NCBI GenBank assembly: GCA_035236585.1
Contig: CP141132.1
Coordinates: 60,485,880 to 60,549,879, forward strand
From: Warburgia ugandensis
Lineage: Eukaryota > Streptophyta > Magnoliopsida > Canellales > Canellaceae
Direction of reading: 5' to 3'
DNA length: 64,000 nucleotides
The translations under genes and the position numbers were made by a program. Below, one piece after another: positions 36,703-49,389 of the stretch (position 1 is the first letter of the stretch; each line of letters begins with the position of its first letter). Under the pieces are notes generated by a model. It did not search any database. It was not told where the DNA came from and saw only the letters and a program-made list of their open reading frames with translations.

Positions 36703-37452
36703 TCTCTCCAATCAGATAATAGAACTCGTACACCATCAATAGCTAAGCACATGACCTTGGTCCCATGCCAAATGGATACTTTATGGGCTTAGCTATGGCC
36801 ATCAAAACCCTTGGGATGATGGGTCTAAGGAGTGTTCAATTAGGACAAAATTAGTGTTAAGGGATGCTTGCAGGCATGAATAGGCACATGTGCGCCCTAG
36901 AAGGTGGTTGTCACTCTTAAGCAGGCAAGTGCCCATTTCTCCTTAGCATTTCTCTTATTAAAACCCCAAAAAGTTTGCCTATGCATAGGACCTGGTTTGC
37001 TTCTCTGATTAAAGATGGAGATGGAAAACGTGCATTACAAAGTAATAGTGTAGGGTGAAGTTTGTCTTTCCACGAGAAATGATATGGGATTAAACCTCTT
37101 GTTCATGAGTTGCCTCGTCACTCGATTGGAAGGCCCATCACAGAGATCCATCACCAACTCAACATGATCATGCGCTAAAGAGTGAAAGTCCTGGACCATG
37201 ATATGAGAATCTCCTTATTTAATTTTGAGGAAATAATGATATACAATTAAGTTGTTACATTCATCATGGCATTAGCTCGATAGTGCCAACAAATCAATCT
37301 ATAGCCTAATGTGGTTACTTTCTTTATGGACGCACACAGAAGTAATAGTCGTCTTCCAAATAAATATTAGAAAGAGTTATACTTATTTTGGAATTATTTT
37401 TTTTCATTTCTTGTTGTATTAATGGCAGCGTTATAATGTCACAACTGTAAAA

Positions 37453-37454
<2 letters not shown>
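36703..37454. other. Spacer between two RTE copies, no gene
   Basis: No protein, RNA gene or repeat terminus is recognisable in this stretch between R1 and the microsatellite before R2. Confidence 0.4.

Positions 37455-37513
<59 letters not shown>
37455..37513. repeat. (CT)n(TA)n microsatellite at the 5' edge of LINE R2
   Basis: A CT run (37455-37488) passes directly into a TA run (37488-37513), and the truncated LINE begins within a few bases. The same CT/TA pairing occurs inside the LTR at 46697-46775. Confidence 0.9.
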
Positions 37514-37516
37514 GGT

Positions 37517-39980
37517 GCAGACTTAAACGGCCATGTAGGAAAAGATAAGGAAGGATATGATAGAATACACAGTGGATATGGTATAGGTGAACGAAATGAG
37601 ATGGGGAAGAATATCCTTGATTTTGCTTTGTCATATAACATATCCATTGCAAATACACTCTTTAAGAAGAGGGATGAACATTTAATAACCTTTAAAAGTG
37701 GACTTCATAAAAGCCAAATAGACTTTTTTCTACTTAGGAATAATGAACAATCTACATGTAAGGATTGTAAGATGATACCTGGTGAGAGTTTGACCTCACA
37801 ACATAGGTTAATGGTTATGGATATCCATATCAAAAGATGGAGTAAAAGAACTAAACTTAATACACACCCAAAAACTAAGTGGTGGAACTTAAAAGGAGAG
37901 AAAATAACCTCCTTCAAAAATAAGTTGATGGTAGAAGGAAAGTGGAACTATGAAACATAAGTAAATACTATGTGGACTAATATGGCTGAGTGCATTAAGA
38001 AAGTGGCAAAAGATGTCTTAGGAGTATCTAAAGGTAAAAGGGTATTAATAAAGGAAACATGGTGATGGAGTGAAACAGTTCAAAAAGTTATTAAAGAAAA
38101 ACGGATGCGTTTTAAAGCATGACAGAAGATTAGAAATAATGAAAATGCAGTATAAGAATGCTAAAAATGTTGCTAAGAGAATAGTAAGTGAGGCTAAACT
38201 TAAAGCATATGATGAGCTCTACAATAGACTAGGAACCAGAGAAGGTGAGAAAGATGTGTTTAAACTTGTAAAAGTAAGAGAATAGAAGGGTAAGGACTTA
38301 GATCATGTTAGGTGTATTAGAAGTGATGATCAAAGGGTATTAGTCAAAGATGATGAGATCAAACAAAGGTGGGAAACATACTTTCAAAAATTTTTAAATG
38401 ACAATGGCCCTGAGAATATAGGGATTGAAAATACTATAAATCAAAATAACATTGGATATTATAGGTATGAATGTAGGATTAGAATACCTGAAGTAAAAGA
38501 GGCCTTGAAAAAGATGAAATCAAGAAAGGCCATGGGGCCTGATGGTATACTAATAGAGGTTTGGAAGCATATGGGAGACATTGGGGTAGTTTGGTTGACC
38601 AAGTTATTTAACAAGATTATAAAATCAAAGAAAATGCTTGATGAGTGGAGGAAAAGCTCTATTGTACCAATTTATAAGAATAAAGGAGACATATAGAGCT
38701 GCACTAATTATAGAGGGATCAAACTTATGAGCCACACTATGAAACTTTTTGAAAGAGTGATTGAGAAGAGGCTGCGTCATGAAACAAGTGTATCGGAGAA
38801 TCAGTTTGGTTTCATGCCTGGGAGATCTACCATAGAGGCTATTTTCTTACTAAGACAATGAGTAGAGAAATATAGGGAGAGGAGGAAAGACCTCCACATG
38901 GTCTTTATCGATTTAGAGAAAGCTTATGATAGAGTCCCCAGAGAGTTAATATGGAGAGTGTTGGGTGGTAAAGGGGTTTTGCAAGGTTATATAGACATAA
39001 TTAAAGATATGTATGAGGGAGCGATAACAAATGTTAAGACCACTAATGGTGTGATTGGTGATTTTCCTGTCACTATAGGATTACACCAAGGATCAGCATT
39101 GAGTCCATACCTTTTCACATTGGCTATGGATGAGGTAACAAAACATTTGCACGAGGAGATTCCCTGGTGCATGTTATTTATAGATGATATAGTCTTACTG
39201 GATGAGACAATGGAGGGTGTAAACATAAAGCTAGAATTATGGAGAGAAGCATTAGAATCTGAAGGATTTAAAATTAGCCGAACTAAGACAGAATATATGG
39301 AATGTAATTTTAGCAAGGAGAGTAGGAGTAGAACACCAGTCAAAATTGATAACCAAGAAGTCTCCGTCAAAGACCACTTTCGGTACTTAGGATCAATAAT
39401 TCATGAGAGTGGAGAGATTGAGAGGGAGGTTATCCAGAGAATTCAAGCGGGTTGGAACAAATGGAGATGTGCATCTGGAGTTTTGTATGATAGATGGGTG
39501 CTACTCAAACTAAAAGAAAAAATCTATAGGATGGCCATAAGGCCGGCCATGCTCTATGGATTAGAATGTTGGACAGTTAAGGAACATCATACTCATAGGA
39601 TGAGCGTCGCATAAATGAGGATGTTGAGATAGATGAGTGGTAAGACAAGAAAAGATAGAATTCGAAATGAAAATATTCAAGGAAATTTAGGGATAGCACC
39701 AGTAGGTAATAAGATGAGGGAGACTAGACTTAGATGGTTTGGACATGTTCAAAGGAGACCAACAATGGCATCGGTTAGAAGAAGTGAGGCAATATAAGTA
39801 GAAAGTTTTAAAAGGGCAAGGGAAAGGCCCAAAAGAACGTGGATAGAAGTGGTGAGGAAAGATCTAAAAACTTTGGGACTAAATGAAGACATGGTATTTA
39901 ATAGAGTAGAATGGAGGAATAAGATTCATGTGGCCGACCCCTAATTGGGATAAGGTCTTGATGATGATGATGATGATGAT
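37517..39980 (+). mobile_element. 5'-truncated, decayed RTE-clade LINE, copy R2
   Basis: Order: the C-terminal half of an AP-type endonuclease (ADLNGHVGKDKEG... to SQIDFFLLRN, 37517-37830), a linker, reverse transcriptase (38480-39330), a C-terminal tail, then the 3' end GATAAGGTCTTGATGATG plus (GAT)n at 39954-39980, typical of plant RTE elements. The N-terminal endonuclease is missing. Disruptions include TAA 37958-37960, TGA 38063-38065, a frameshift near 38115, TAG 38283-38285, TAG 38694-38696 and a TGA near 38859, so it cannot move by itself. It stops about 50 bp before the primer-binding site of the copia element at 40031, so it probably removed or split that element's 5' LTR. Confidence 0.9.
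38070..39614 (+). pseudogene. LINE reverse transcriptase pseudogene (RTE clade)
   Basis: One frame interrupted by stops carries the reverse transcriptase landmarks: KSRKAMGPDGILIEVWK (about 38515), SCTNYRGIKLMSHTMKL (38698), ENQFGFMPGRSTIEA (38800), motif [16 protein letters not shown] (38900), motif [14 protein letters not shown] (39080) and catalytic motif [11 protein letters not shown] (about 39178). Both catalytic aspartates are kept. Stops at 38283, 38694 and about 38859 replace what are normally coding triplets. The tail after 39330 contains [14 protein letters not shown] and the end common to R1. Confidence 0.9.
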
Positions 39981-40030
39981 AAAACAAGCATTTGACAGAC
40001 TACTTATGAGACTTGCCTTAAATGTAAAGA

Positions 40031-40043
40031 TGGTATCGGAGCC
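40031..40043 (+). other. Copia primer-binding site (tRNA-Met type)
   Basis: TGGTATCGGAGCC differs at one position from the usual plant copia site TGGTATCAGAGCC. It marks the end of the 5' LTR just upstream, of which at most about 50 bp remains before LINE R2. Confidence 0.75.
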
Positions 40044-40199
40044 TAAAGCCCAGGGTCTGATCTCTTTAGGAGTCCTAGCTTCCCTTGTCATTTTGGCATC
40101 CCCATTCTCATCACAAGCTTCTCTTGACGTGCCCTCTCCATAATCATCCCCATCAAGTGTCAAAAGCTTCTCTGTTCCCTCTCCTTAATCATCACCATC

Positions 40200-41640
40200 A
40201 TGTCTCAAAACTCCAGTGATTCTTTTTCTTCTTCAATTGTTCTTTCTGGATCCAACTCAAACTTCACCTATACTACCACAAACATAACTTACTATCCTCA
40301 AACAAAGCTAACAGATAGTTTGACACTCTCATTTTTACCTGTTCTTGAAAATCCAAGAGACTTCTTGTATAATGTTGAAGGAGTTGTGCATCACTGTGCT
40401 TCCTCTTCCACTCATGGTCAAGGTTGATCAAGTTGAAACTCCCAAACTCTACTATCCAATTTGAAAAGAAAAAGATTAAACTCTATCTCCAGTGAACTAT
40501 AGGATACCTCAAAAATCCATTCAGTGGTCACAACCCAACAAGCCAACTTCAGCTGAGCATGCAGATGCTCAACTTGAAATGAGGAGTTGAACCAATTTCT
40601 ATTTACCTCGTGTACAAATTTTATTGGTGATGAACTCCAAGCATCCGATCAACTCATCTCTTGCAGATGTTTGATACAACCACCTATAGAAATCTTGATT
40701 TGGATTTTGATAGTATCGTTTATGGACCGTCAATTAACAAAATATCTTTGCTATTCAATGATCTTCATTAGCCCTAAAATATGGTTAGTAGTGAATCAAG
40801 CCTTTATCTCCTCTATTCAACCATCAGCAAATGTTGCTTACAAAGCCTCAAGTGCAGATGGGTTGACAAATGGAATATTTATTTTTAAACTCTATTTAAT
40901 GCAGCAAAAGGTAATGAAAAATCTCTTGCTTCTAATCCATCATTGAGGAAGAAATATTTCTGCCAAATGTGCAAGGACGGTCATACATGTCTATTGTCAT
41001 ACTCTCTTAAAGCTTACAAAAATGCCTCTTCTGCCACCTTCAATCTTGCTTCTTGTGAGTCTTCTCCAACTGACCATTTTGAAAATTTATATCCTAATAT
41101 GAGTGCATTTCACCATATGACTTCTGAACTTCTTATAAGTTGCAGATTTTTACTAATGATACAATTCATATTGGTAATGAGAGTGGTTTGCAAATCAGAA
41201 ATATCAATTCTTCTACATTGTCTTCTAAATTCTCATTTTCAAATGTGCAATATCCTTCATATTCCTAGCATTTCCAAAAATAGGTTGTTTGTTTAAAAGT
41301 TTTCTTATGATAAGAATGTTTATTTTGAATTTTACTCTGCTTTCTTTGTTGTGAAGGATCATGACACTTGGATCCTTGTTCTTTAAAATTAATTGAAGAT
41401 GGCCTCTGCAAGTTTTCAGGCACTACATACAACCCAATAGTGTTGCCATACATTTGGAAGAATGTGTTTTCCTAGAGCAAGTACATGCAAGATTTGGCTA
41501 TTTAAATTGATGTTCCCTCTTACAAGTTACTAAGAGGAATAATTTACTGTGTCTTTCCATCATTGATAATAATCTTCAATTGTCCACTTGTCAAGCTTGT
41601 CAATATGGCAAGTTCGGCCAGTCCATGGCATGTGCTTAAA
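40200..41640 (+). pseudogene. Copia gag-protease-integrase start, decayed
   Basis: An ATG at 40200 begins MSQNSSDSFSSS..., a Ser/Thr-rich copia gag start with early frame breaks. Later pieces are a PSANVAYKASS segment (about 40810), a degraded zinc knuckle CQMCKDGHTC (40964), a protease-active-site remnant HHMTSELL (about 41110, normally preceded by D-S/T-G), ILHIPSISKNRLFV (41255) and the integrase-leading LSTCQACQYGKFGQS (41580). The pieces fall in different frames with stops between them. The order matches Ale-like copia elements, though the exact lineage is uncertain. Confidence 0.8.
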
Positions 41641-42438
41641 AAATAAGGCCATTTCACCAATAAAACAGCCACATATTTAGTAAAACATATGCTCACATGT
41701 ATTCTTAGGCTAAATGTTCGTTAGAGGTTTTGTTCAATAAGAAACCCAACTATAATTTTCTTAATGACTCGTTTGTGCAGACTAACCCTTCATCCTACCA
41801 CTCTACAACCACAAATTTGATTTTGAAGAAGTTGCTTGTCTCTTCCTTGGGCTATGTTTGTGTACATCATGAGTATCAATTTTTAGATGATTCATTTAAT
41901 CACCTATATATAGCATGGCATATGTTTGATGGAGTGACACTTTCTTGTTATAAATCGTATGTTGTTTAGGGGCTCCACTATTTATTCCTTTGTGTAGCCC
42001 CATGACTTGGGGTTTCCATGGGCAGTTATCCCATAAATCATCATCCTCATCAAGCTATGAATTCATCCTTCTATTTCTCATTCAAACTCAAATTCAACTG
42101 TCAAATTTAAAATTTTCATGCTTCTAATTCCATGGGTTTTCCTTAGTTTTGCTTCGACATTTTACTCAAAGGGTTGAAGGGAGATAATGCATCAAGCTGT
42201 TTGTAAGGGCCAACTTGATCCTCTTCCCTGGGAATCCCAAATGATGGATTTGCTCATGTTATAATTCAAATCCTACCAATTCTTCCCCAAATCCAGCCAT
42301 TAATTCAAAATCTTCATCCTCAACTTACCACCTCTCTTAAAATTCCTTTAACTTTCCAACAAATCCTTCCTAATTGTCACCTTCTAATTAAAATCCTCTT
42401 TTAGTTAACCTCTTTGCTCAACGTACCAAGAAAATCAC

Positions 42439-42715
42439 TAACGCAGGTCGAAAGCACAAAATTCTAGATATGTTCTATAAGACATCCTCGATACAAGGGA
42501 TTTAATAAAATAATCAACTATGAAATGATAGAGAAGAAGAAAATAACACTTAAATTCTCAATACTTTGATGCTCTCCAAGAAGTCTAGGAAGCTACTTTT
42601 TTATACTAATGAGCCTAGTGTGAAGTTACATAAGCAATTTGCTTAGTTAGCCTTCTTCATGGGTTTGACTTGGTCAATATTTTCAATAATCTCATTTATA
42701 CCTTGTTCCATATCA
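42439..42715 (-). repeat. 3' LTR of host M
   Basis: 277 bp aligning with 62082-62402: GAAAGCACAAAATTCTAGAT, TCTCAATACTTTGATG, AGTTACA(T/C)AAGCAA, TTGTTCCATATCA. It starts TAACG (decayed TG) and ends ATATCA. The polypurine tract (reverse complement AAGTTGAGGGAA) abuts it at 42716-42727. ATCAC is outside at 42434-42438. Confidence 0.85.
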
Positions 42716-43301
42716 TTCCCTCAACTTTAGAAAAACTTGCCCTCAAATTAATTTTCAAATACAACAAACCTTTGTGCGGATAGTACTTGTATAAATTAGC
42801 AACATTGAAGGTCCTTGAGATTCCCCAATCTTTTGAAAGATCAATCACATAACCATTGACATTGATTTTCTTCAAAATTTTGTAAGGACCATACTTTTTT
42901 GGGCTCAATTTATTGTAGGTTTCTACAGGGAAACTTTCTTTCCTCAGATAAACCATATATCTCGTTCTTCAAGAATGTTCGCTCATCTATGCTTATCTGC
43001 CGCAGCCTTGTTGTTGGCATTAGGAGCTTTCAATTTCTTTTTTACCTCTTTCTGAACTAACTACTCTTATTATGCCATTTTGTTTACTGCAACACTTGAA
43101 CTAGAGATCACTAGCAAATGATCCAAGTCTAGAGCATGCTTTGGAAACTTATGATAGACAATAGAAAATGGTGATGCCTTATTTGAGTTGTGTATTATGC
43201 TATTATAGGCAAATTTAGCTTGTGCAAGCTTAACATCCCACTACCTCAGCTTGTCTTGACAAATTCAACAAATTAGATTTCCCAGAGTTCTATTGATTAC
43301 T
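42716..43301 (-). pseudogene. Integrase C-terminal part of host M
   Basis: The minus-strand frame runs TEVINRTLGNLI (at the broken edge 43301), then the AQAKFAYNSIIHNS region, and C-terminal [20 protein letters not shown] and [15 protein letters not shown] (42760-42956). This is the usual integrase core end plus the C-terminal GPF/Y-like domain (KKYGPYKIL). There are frameshifts and stops upstream of 42957. The core continues across the insertion at 46153-46225. Confidence 0.85.
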
Positions 43302-46152
43302 TGTAACACCCCGGATTTTTAAAACATTTTTTTTATAATAATAATAATGGCATTTTGAATAAGAGCATTTGGGATTCCATGAGAAAAGTTTTAATTATCA
43401 TTTTACTAAAACAATTCTTAAAAACTCTGGGTGTTATTTTCCCTTTCCCAAAACGACATACATGTAAATAAAATAAAAAGTGTATCAATCAATGTCAAAT
43501 AAATCCGCGCCTTTATTTTAAATCAAATAAATGTCCAAAACACAATAATAATATGGCCCAGGGTCTATCCATCATAACATCCCATATAAATGTCCAACAT
43601 ATGTCCAAACATCTCAATCAAATCCAAATATAAAGTATGCAGTCCATAATTAAATCCAAATGATAATCCTGTTTAATGACTCACATCGCTGTCTAAAACT
43701 ATAGGAAAAAGATCTTCAGCAGCTCTCACGGTTTCTCAACAGCTTTTCCTTTCCTGATGTCGCGCTCGAAATCTAAGGCATTGCAAAACAAAGCAATGCC
43801 TCAGCAAGCTATTGCTTGTGTAAGTACATAGACAATTAATGTAATAAATGAAAGAAATAATTAACAACACTGATGAAAAGTCTATCATTTATGCAAATAG
43901 CAGTATCATAATGTCATGTCCAAATAAATGCCAATATATTTCATATGCTAAAACATGCATTTCAAGAAGTCAAAACATGACATAAATCAATGTAAATGAG
44001 CATACAATAAGAATAAGCGCACCCTAAGGTAATGGGTCCCACCACATCGCACTAACATCATTGATCAGGAGTACTCATAGCCAACCTCTGAGTGTCATCA
44101 CACCCAAGCATACCTTCCATAACCATGCTCATCATACATGCACACATAATAAGAATATGGGATATCATGCTGCAGTGACAACCCTCCATGGGTATCAACC
44201 ACCGCCGCTCTCCGTCGACACCATAACGAGAGACTTAGCGTCTGTCCCCATGGAAAGGCTCAGACCAGTAGTGTGGACTATCCATGTTACCAAACCCCTA
44301 CCGAATGCCATCTACGGGCAGGTGTCTATCATATCACGATATCATCACATCAAAATCTCGGAGGGTGGGTGGCCGGTCCTATCCCTCCTAGCATGACGCC
44401 CACCGGGTGAGAGCACCCGTCATCAAATATAAAACACAAAAATCATATGTACGTGCCAAAACTCAAGAGCACTCATAGCTCGAAATCCCCAAGACATGTC
44501 CCTCATCCTGGGGTTAGCCTATAAAAGGATCAGCTAATAAGCCTTTATTCTTATTTCCATGTAAATCCATGCATTTTCAAGATATAATAATAAATAAGTC
44601 TCTATTTAAGCATAATTAATTAACATCATGCTTATAAAAACATTAGTTAAGAGTTTATTCAAATAAATATCTCAATTTGTAATAATCATAAGGTGTTCAA
44701 AGTCGCATGAAATCCACGGCAATTAATAATTGCAATTTAAAACACAATCACACATGATGCTATTTTTAAACATGGTTTAAAAATCAAGAAAAAGCATTAA
44801 TTGTCGTCACCTACCTCAATGTGAGACCACTAGCTTGCTAATAACTCCCTTTAACTGGTATATTCAAGTGCACCTGTACATGTCACACCACTATTTTAAT
44901 TTTTTTTTTAAATAAAAAGTGGTTATTTATAAGTTTTTAAGTTAAAACTAGATCCACGTCATCAATACAGTCACAACGCCTCTTTCAGATCTTGATTTGG
45001 ACCTCTCTAGCTCCCAAAAATCAAATTTTAGTGAAAACATACACAAAATGGGGCTGACGTGCGTCACGGTCGCTAGGACGCTGCGCGTCCTGACCCAATG
45101 TGACAGCCCGCGCAGGAGCTCCCCCACACATGACCACTGCACGCATGCGCAGAGACGTGCGTTCGTCGCGTGTCTCCGTCGGGGCGTCCTGGCGTCAGCA
45201 CCTGGCCACTGACGACGTCAGCACCGCCAGAGAAGACAACTGGATTCCGGTCGTCTTCGGCGGAGCTACAGAGCTCCGTTTTGAGTAATTTTTGTGCCAT
45301 TTTTCTTAGAATTTCCTCTAGAATCCATTTATGCCCTCCTTTTGCACTAATTTTTTCAAAAACCATGTTTTTTTAAACATTTTTTTCCCAAGTTCCTAAA
45401 ATCATCCCTAGGTACTGGTTTTTGCGTTTTTTGGAGAAACCCACCGTTGGATCTCTCCCAAATTTAAAGGGTTTGATCTTGGGTCTCTTGTGCACTAGTT
45501 AGATGGTGCAATTTTCAAAGGGACATGGTTTCATCCATGAAATCACTCTCCAATAGTAGCGTGCATAGAGTTCCTAGGAAATCTAATTTTTTTATTATTT
45601 TTAAATGCGTTTCTAATTAAGTTTTCCTATTTAATAAATATGAAAAATAGGGTTTAAGGCTTACCTTGCGCTTGGTTGGGGTTGCTAGTGTTGCCGGGGT
45701 CCACTCGCCAAAAAAATCCAATCTTTGCAAAGCTAGGTTTCTAAGTAAAAACTCAGAGAAACACTCAAGGTGGAGTGTTTTGGCTCCTAGGGAAGGGTAG
45801 ATATAGGGTTTAGAGTCATAGGGGAAGAGAACCTCTTCCATCCACGCCTTTTCCCATGGTCTCTCTGGCGATTTCGCTGGAACTGGTAGAGACGTGTGGA
45901 AGACTGGGGTGTCATTATCAATTTGGACCCCTGTGTAACACGTCTCCGTCAAATGACTAAAATGCCCTTACAACTTCAACGGCTCATAACTCCCTCGTTT
46001 GAGCTCTGTTTTTCACGTTCTTTGTGTCGTTGGACTCGTATCGACGAGAACTTTCAATTTCTTAGGTTTTCAGGAAAAATTTCCATCTATAAAATTTTAT
46101 TTTAATGTATTTAGAAATTTTTTAATTTACACTAAAAATTAAGGATATTACA
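43302..46152 (-). mobile_element. Solo LTR, family D (D4), TSD TTACT
   Basis: Begins TGTAACACCCCGGATTTTT and ends AAGGATATTACA. TTACT lies at 43297-43301 and 46153-46157. Deleting it with one TTACT restores the host integrase codons for TEVINRTLG across the junction, which independently confirms the ends. The family stem-loop is at 43774-43803 (AAGGCATTGC...GCAATGCCTCA). A GC-rich island (45050-45290) contrasts with the AT-rich rest. There is no pol and no primer-binding site. Confidence 0.92.
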
Positions 46153-46230
46153 TTACTTCAGTCTAACCATTTGTTGATGAGTTGTGCTATTGAACTTCAA
46201 ACTTGCATCAAAATATTTCCACAAGGTGGG
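46153..46230 (-). pseudogene. Small integrase-core segment of host M between two insertions
   Basis: Only 78 bp of host remain here. On the minus strand they continue WSTLWKYFDASLKFNSTTHQ from the segment right of 54739 and lead into TEVINRT left of 43302, with an apparent one-base frameshift. This is the DNA that proves both insertions hit the same gene. Confidence 0.85.
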
Positions 46231-46694
46231 TGTTAAGTGTTCAATTTTGGTCAAAATACTCATAATTTAGCATTCAATTAGATCATCTAATCGTGCATAT
46301 TTGTAAAATTTAGCTTGATTTTAAATTTAGCTTTAATTGACCATCTAAACCTTAATTTGTCAAAATCAATAGTCAGATGATCATTAGAGCTCATTAAATG
46401 ACTAATGTATGGTTCAGATGATTCTAATTTAGACTTTTCTTTTGCAGATCAACCCAAAAGACGCATGGACAGCTGCAATTCAAAAGTTAATGGTGTAGAT
46501 CATCTTAAAGAAGATTAGATGGGCTAGATCAACAATAAAGATGGATGGGATAGTTTCCTAGAAGATAATTGAGCTTAATTCGGAATCATGGACAAAATGG
46601 AAATAACATGGAGAAGGCAATTTTAAAGTTTGGAGGAGTTTCCAAAAGGGGGTACCCAAATTAGCAAGGAATAAGAAGAAAGAGGCATGAAAAC

Positions 46695-46779
<85 letters not shown>

Positions 46780-47012
46780 CGTCCCATTTCTCACCACTCC
46801 TTCTCTACCCTCCATGGAAAACCTCTCGTCATTCTCTCTCACGTCCCTTTTCTCTCCTCTCTCCATTCTCTCTTCTTTCTCATTCTCCTTTCCCCTCTCA
46901 TTCTCCTCTCCTTCTCACTTCTCCCTTCTCTCCCTCTCCCTCTCCCTCTCTCGAACTCCCTCTTCTTCAACCACACAACCCACCTTCACCTTCACCATCA
47001 TCACACCAACCC

Positions 47013-47111
<99 letters not shown>

Positions 47112-48134
47112 TCTTCTTCTTCCTACCACACTTCCTCTCAGCATCGCCTTCACCCAACCAGCATTGGCCAGATTGCTCCTCTCCTCTATTCTTCTCCTCA
47201 AATTTCTCTCTTTTCACCAATTTCCAACCATTGGCGTAGATCACCGTTGTTGGTTTTTCTCTTCACCAGACGGTTAGGAGATGGAAACCCGAAACGGGTT
47301 TCCCTTCTTTCCTCTCCTCCTTCCTCCCCTCTTCCCTTTCCCTCTTCTCGCTCCGGCTTCCCCCTTCTTCATCGGGTTTTCCTAGTTTTTTCTTAAAAGC
47401 TAGATTTTCAGTTAATTCCTATTTTGCCTTGTATTTTAAAATTAATTACATTTCTGTCCTTTCTCAAAAATTACATATGTGTCCCTCTTTATTCCTATTC
47501 TGTTTTATCCGTGTTTTCTTATCCAGGAACAGATTAATCCAAGACCCAATCAATTAAGGTCTAACCCAAATAATGGGTTAGCCTTAATCAAACCAAATAT
47601 TCAGTGTCTCATTTGTTTCTCTTCTGATTTCAAATTAATTTTACAGAGTCATTATTAGGACATCCCTAGATCTAATTGACATTTTCGATCTTCATCTGAA
47701 ATTCAAAAATTAATCTGATATGTCCAAATCTTGAAATTACAATTTAGCCTAGATCTTGACCATTTTGAAGAATCTGACAAATTCGACTAGTGGATCTCTA
47801 ATCAAAGACGTGATGAAGATATATATGAAGGCTGATCATCTCTCAGGACATCAGATTTGAAGATTTTGATAGTGATTAATCTAGGGAAGTAGTTTTTTTT
47901 CTTGTTATTTGATTTATTTAGGAACTGGAAATTCTGTAATTTTGAGAATTTGATTAGATCTGAACTTTGATTATCATTTCAATAATTTTAGTAATTTTGA
48001 GTGATTTATTTTTAATTTTAGATAATTAAATTTTATTGAAATTCCTACTTTTTAAGTCAAGTCTCTGTAGAATCGACCTGTACTTGCATAAGCTATGCTA
48101 CAATAACCAGTGCACTTGCGGTTAAACATCAACA
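46231..48134 (+). repeat. 5' LTR of element C
   Basis: 1904 bp, TGTTAAGTGTTCAATTTTGG to TTAAACATCAACA. It contains (TA)n at 46697-46730, (CT)n at 46731-46775 and (CT)n at about 47015-47108. The open frames here that translate to Leu-Ser repeats are microsatellite artefacts. Confidence 0.9.
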
Positions 48135-48140
48135 AGTTTT

Positions 48141-48158
48141 TGGCACCATTGCCGGGGA
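48141..48158 (+). other. Primer-binding site of element C (tRNA-Asp type)
   Basis: TGGCACCATTGCCGGGGA lies six bases after the LTR end. It matches the plant tRNA-Asp-type site TGGCGCCGTTGCCGGGGA with two changes. This site is usual for Tat/Athila-like Ty3/gypsy elements. Confidence 0.85.
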
Positions 48159-48879
48159 CTTGGAAAAGAGTTTTCATAAAATTTAATTAAAAATAAAAAA
48201 ATACAAGAAAATAAAAAAATTAGGAATTGTAATTTTTAGCATTTTAGAAAATTTTAGGCGCATTTTTCAATTGTTTTTAGGACATAATCACCTTGTTTCT
48301 TGAATTTGGTACTCTTTTCTAATTTTATTTTTTAGGAAATTGGAAGGTGGAGGAATTGGGCAAGTGGATCTTCACCAAAATGGAAATTTCCCTGCTTTCC
48401 TATAATAGGACTTTATTTTTTCTTTTGGTGAATCTTGTAGTGAGGCTCCTTTGTAATTTGCATGTTTTATTTTAATTTTTAAAGGGTTGTAATAATATAG
48501 GGCAAGTGTGGGATAAGGTGACTCACACTTGATCTTCATTAGAAACCCCACTTTAAGTTTCCTCACTCATTTATTTCCTAGATTAGGCTTTGCATTTAGA
48601 ATAATTTGCATTGTTTGGTAGTGTAATTCATATAGAAAGCATCTTTTAATAATTGTTGCATTTTAGGATTTTGCATTAGTTTACTGCTTTTAATTGCATT
48701 CTTAGGGCACGTTTAATGCTATAAGGTGATTTATATGCTGATCGAATTGCTATGGTGTGTGGAAATTAATTAGGAAGGGCACCCTACCCCCATAAGAACA
48801 AGGGTGGATTTCATCACCACCTCTTGGCCCATTTAGGATAATCACCTCAAGCACGTAATCCTTCTTTTTACATTAAGTT

Positions 48880-49135
48880 AAAATCAATTAGAAGAGACCT
48901 ATAGGGCTATCACATGCTCGTAGGACTCTCTTAATAGGACACGATTTACTGTCACTCCATTGGCTTTTGATCACTGTGGTTATTGGGGGTTATATAATAG
49001 AGCCTTGCTCTTCCCCCACCTCCTATTGACGTTTGTTGAGGTCTAAACTCCTCCTTACACAAGGGTTGTATTAACCACTTTGGACATAACCTAACTAGTA
49101 AGCAGTTGTCAACTCCTAAAGAGAGGAGTGCTAGT
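48880..49135 (+). repeat. Leader block of element C shared with D2
   Basis: Untranslated leader containing TAATAGAGCCTTGCTCTTCC and ATTAACCACTTTGGAC. The same ordered words occur at 13410-13700 in the D2 LTR. Conservation between elements of different type suggests a functional RNA region (for example packaging) or capture by recombination. Confidence 0.65.
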
Positions 49136-49389
49136 CTAGGCTAATAAAAAACGTTGTCCCCATACAAATCCAAGAGAGTCAAATATATTGCTGCTTATTA
49201 GCCTTAGGATTAATTGAATGTGCCCTTTTGTTTGCGCATCATTCTAAAAGTTAGGTTGCATCATTTAGGTTAGTTTGCTAAAAAAAAGAAAAAGAAAAAA
49301 AAAGAGAAGTACTCATTCCTTGTATACAATGATTTTGTTGTATATAAAGAATGATTACAATGACTTGTCAAGAAGGGGATAGATAAAGG

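Noticed and set aside
43302-46152. D4 and D5 as parts of host M itself
   Set aside because: Exact 5-bp TSDs and restoration of the interrupted polymerase/integrase reading when they are removed show they are insertions.
46687-47277. Open frames of 100-196 codons in the 46.6-47.3 kb region, rich in Leu-Ser or Arg-Glu
   Set aside because: They are translations of (CT)n/(GA)n microsatellites inside an LTR, open in several frames and on both strands.
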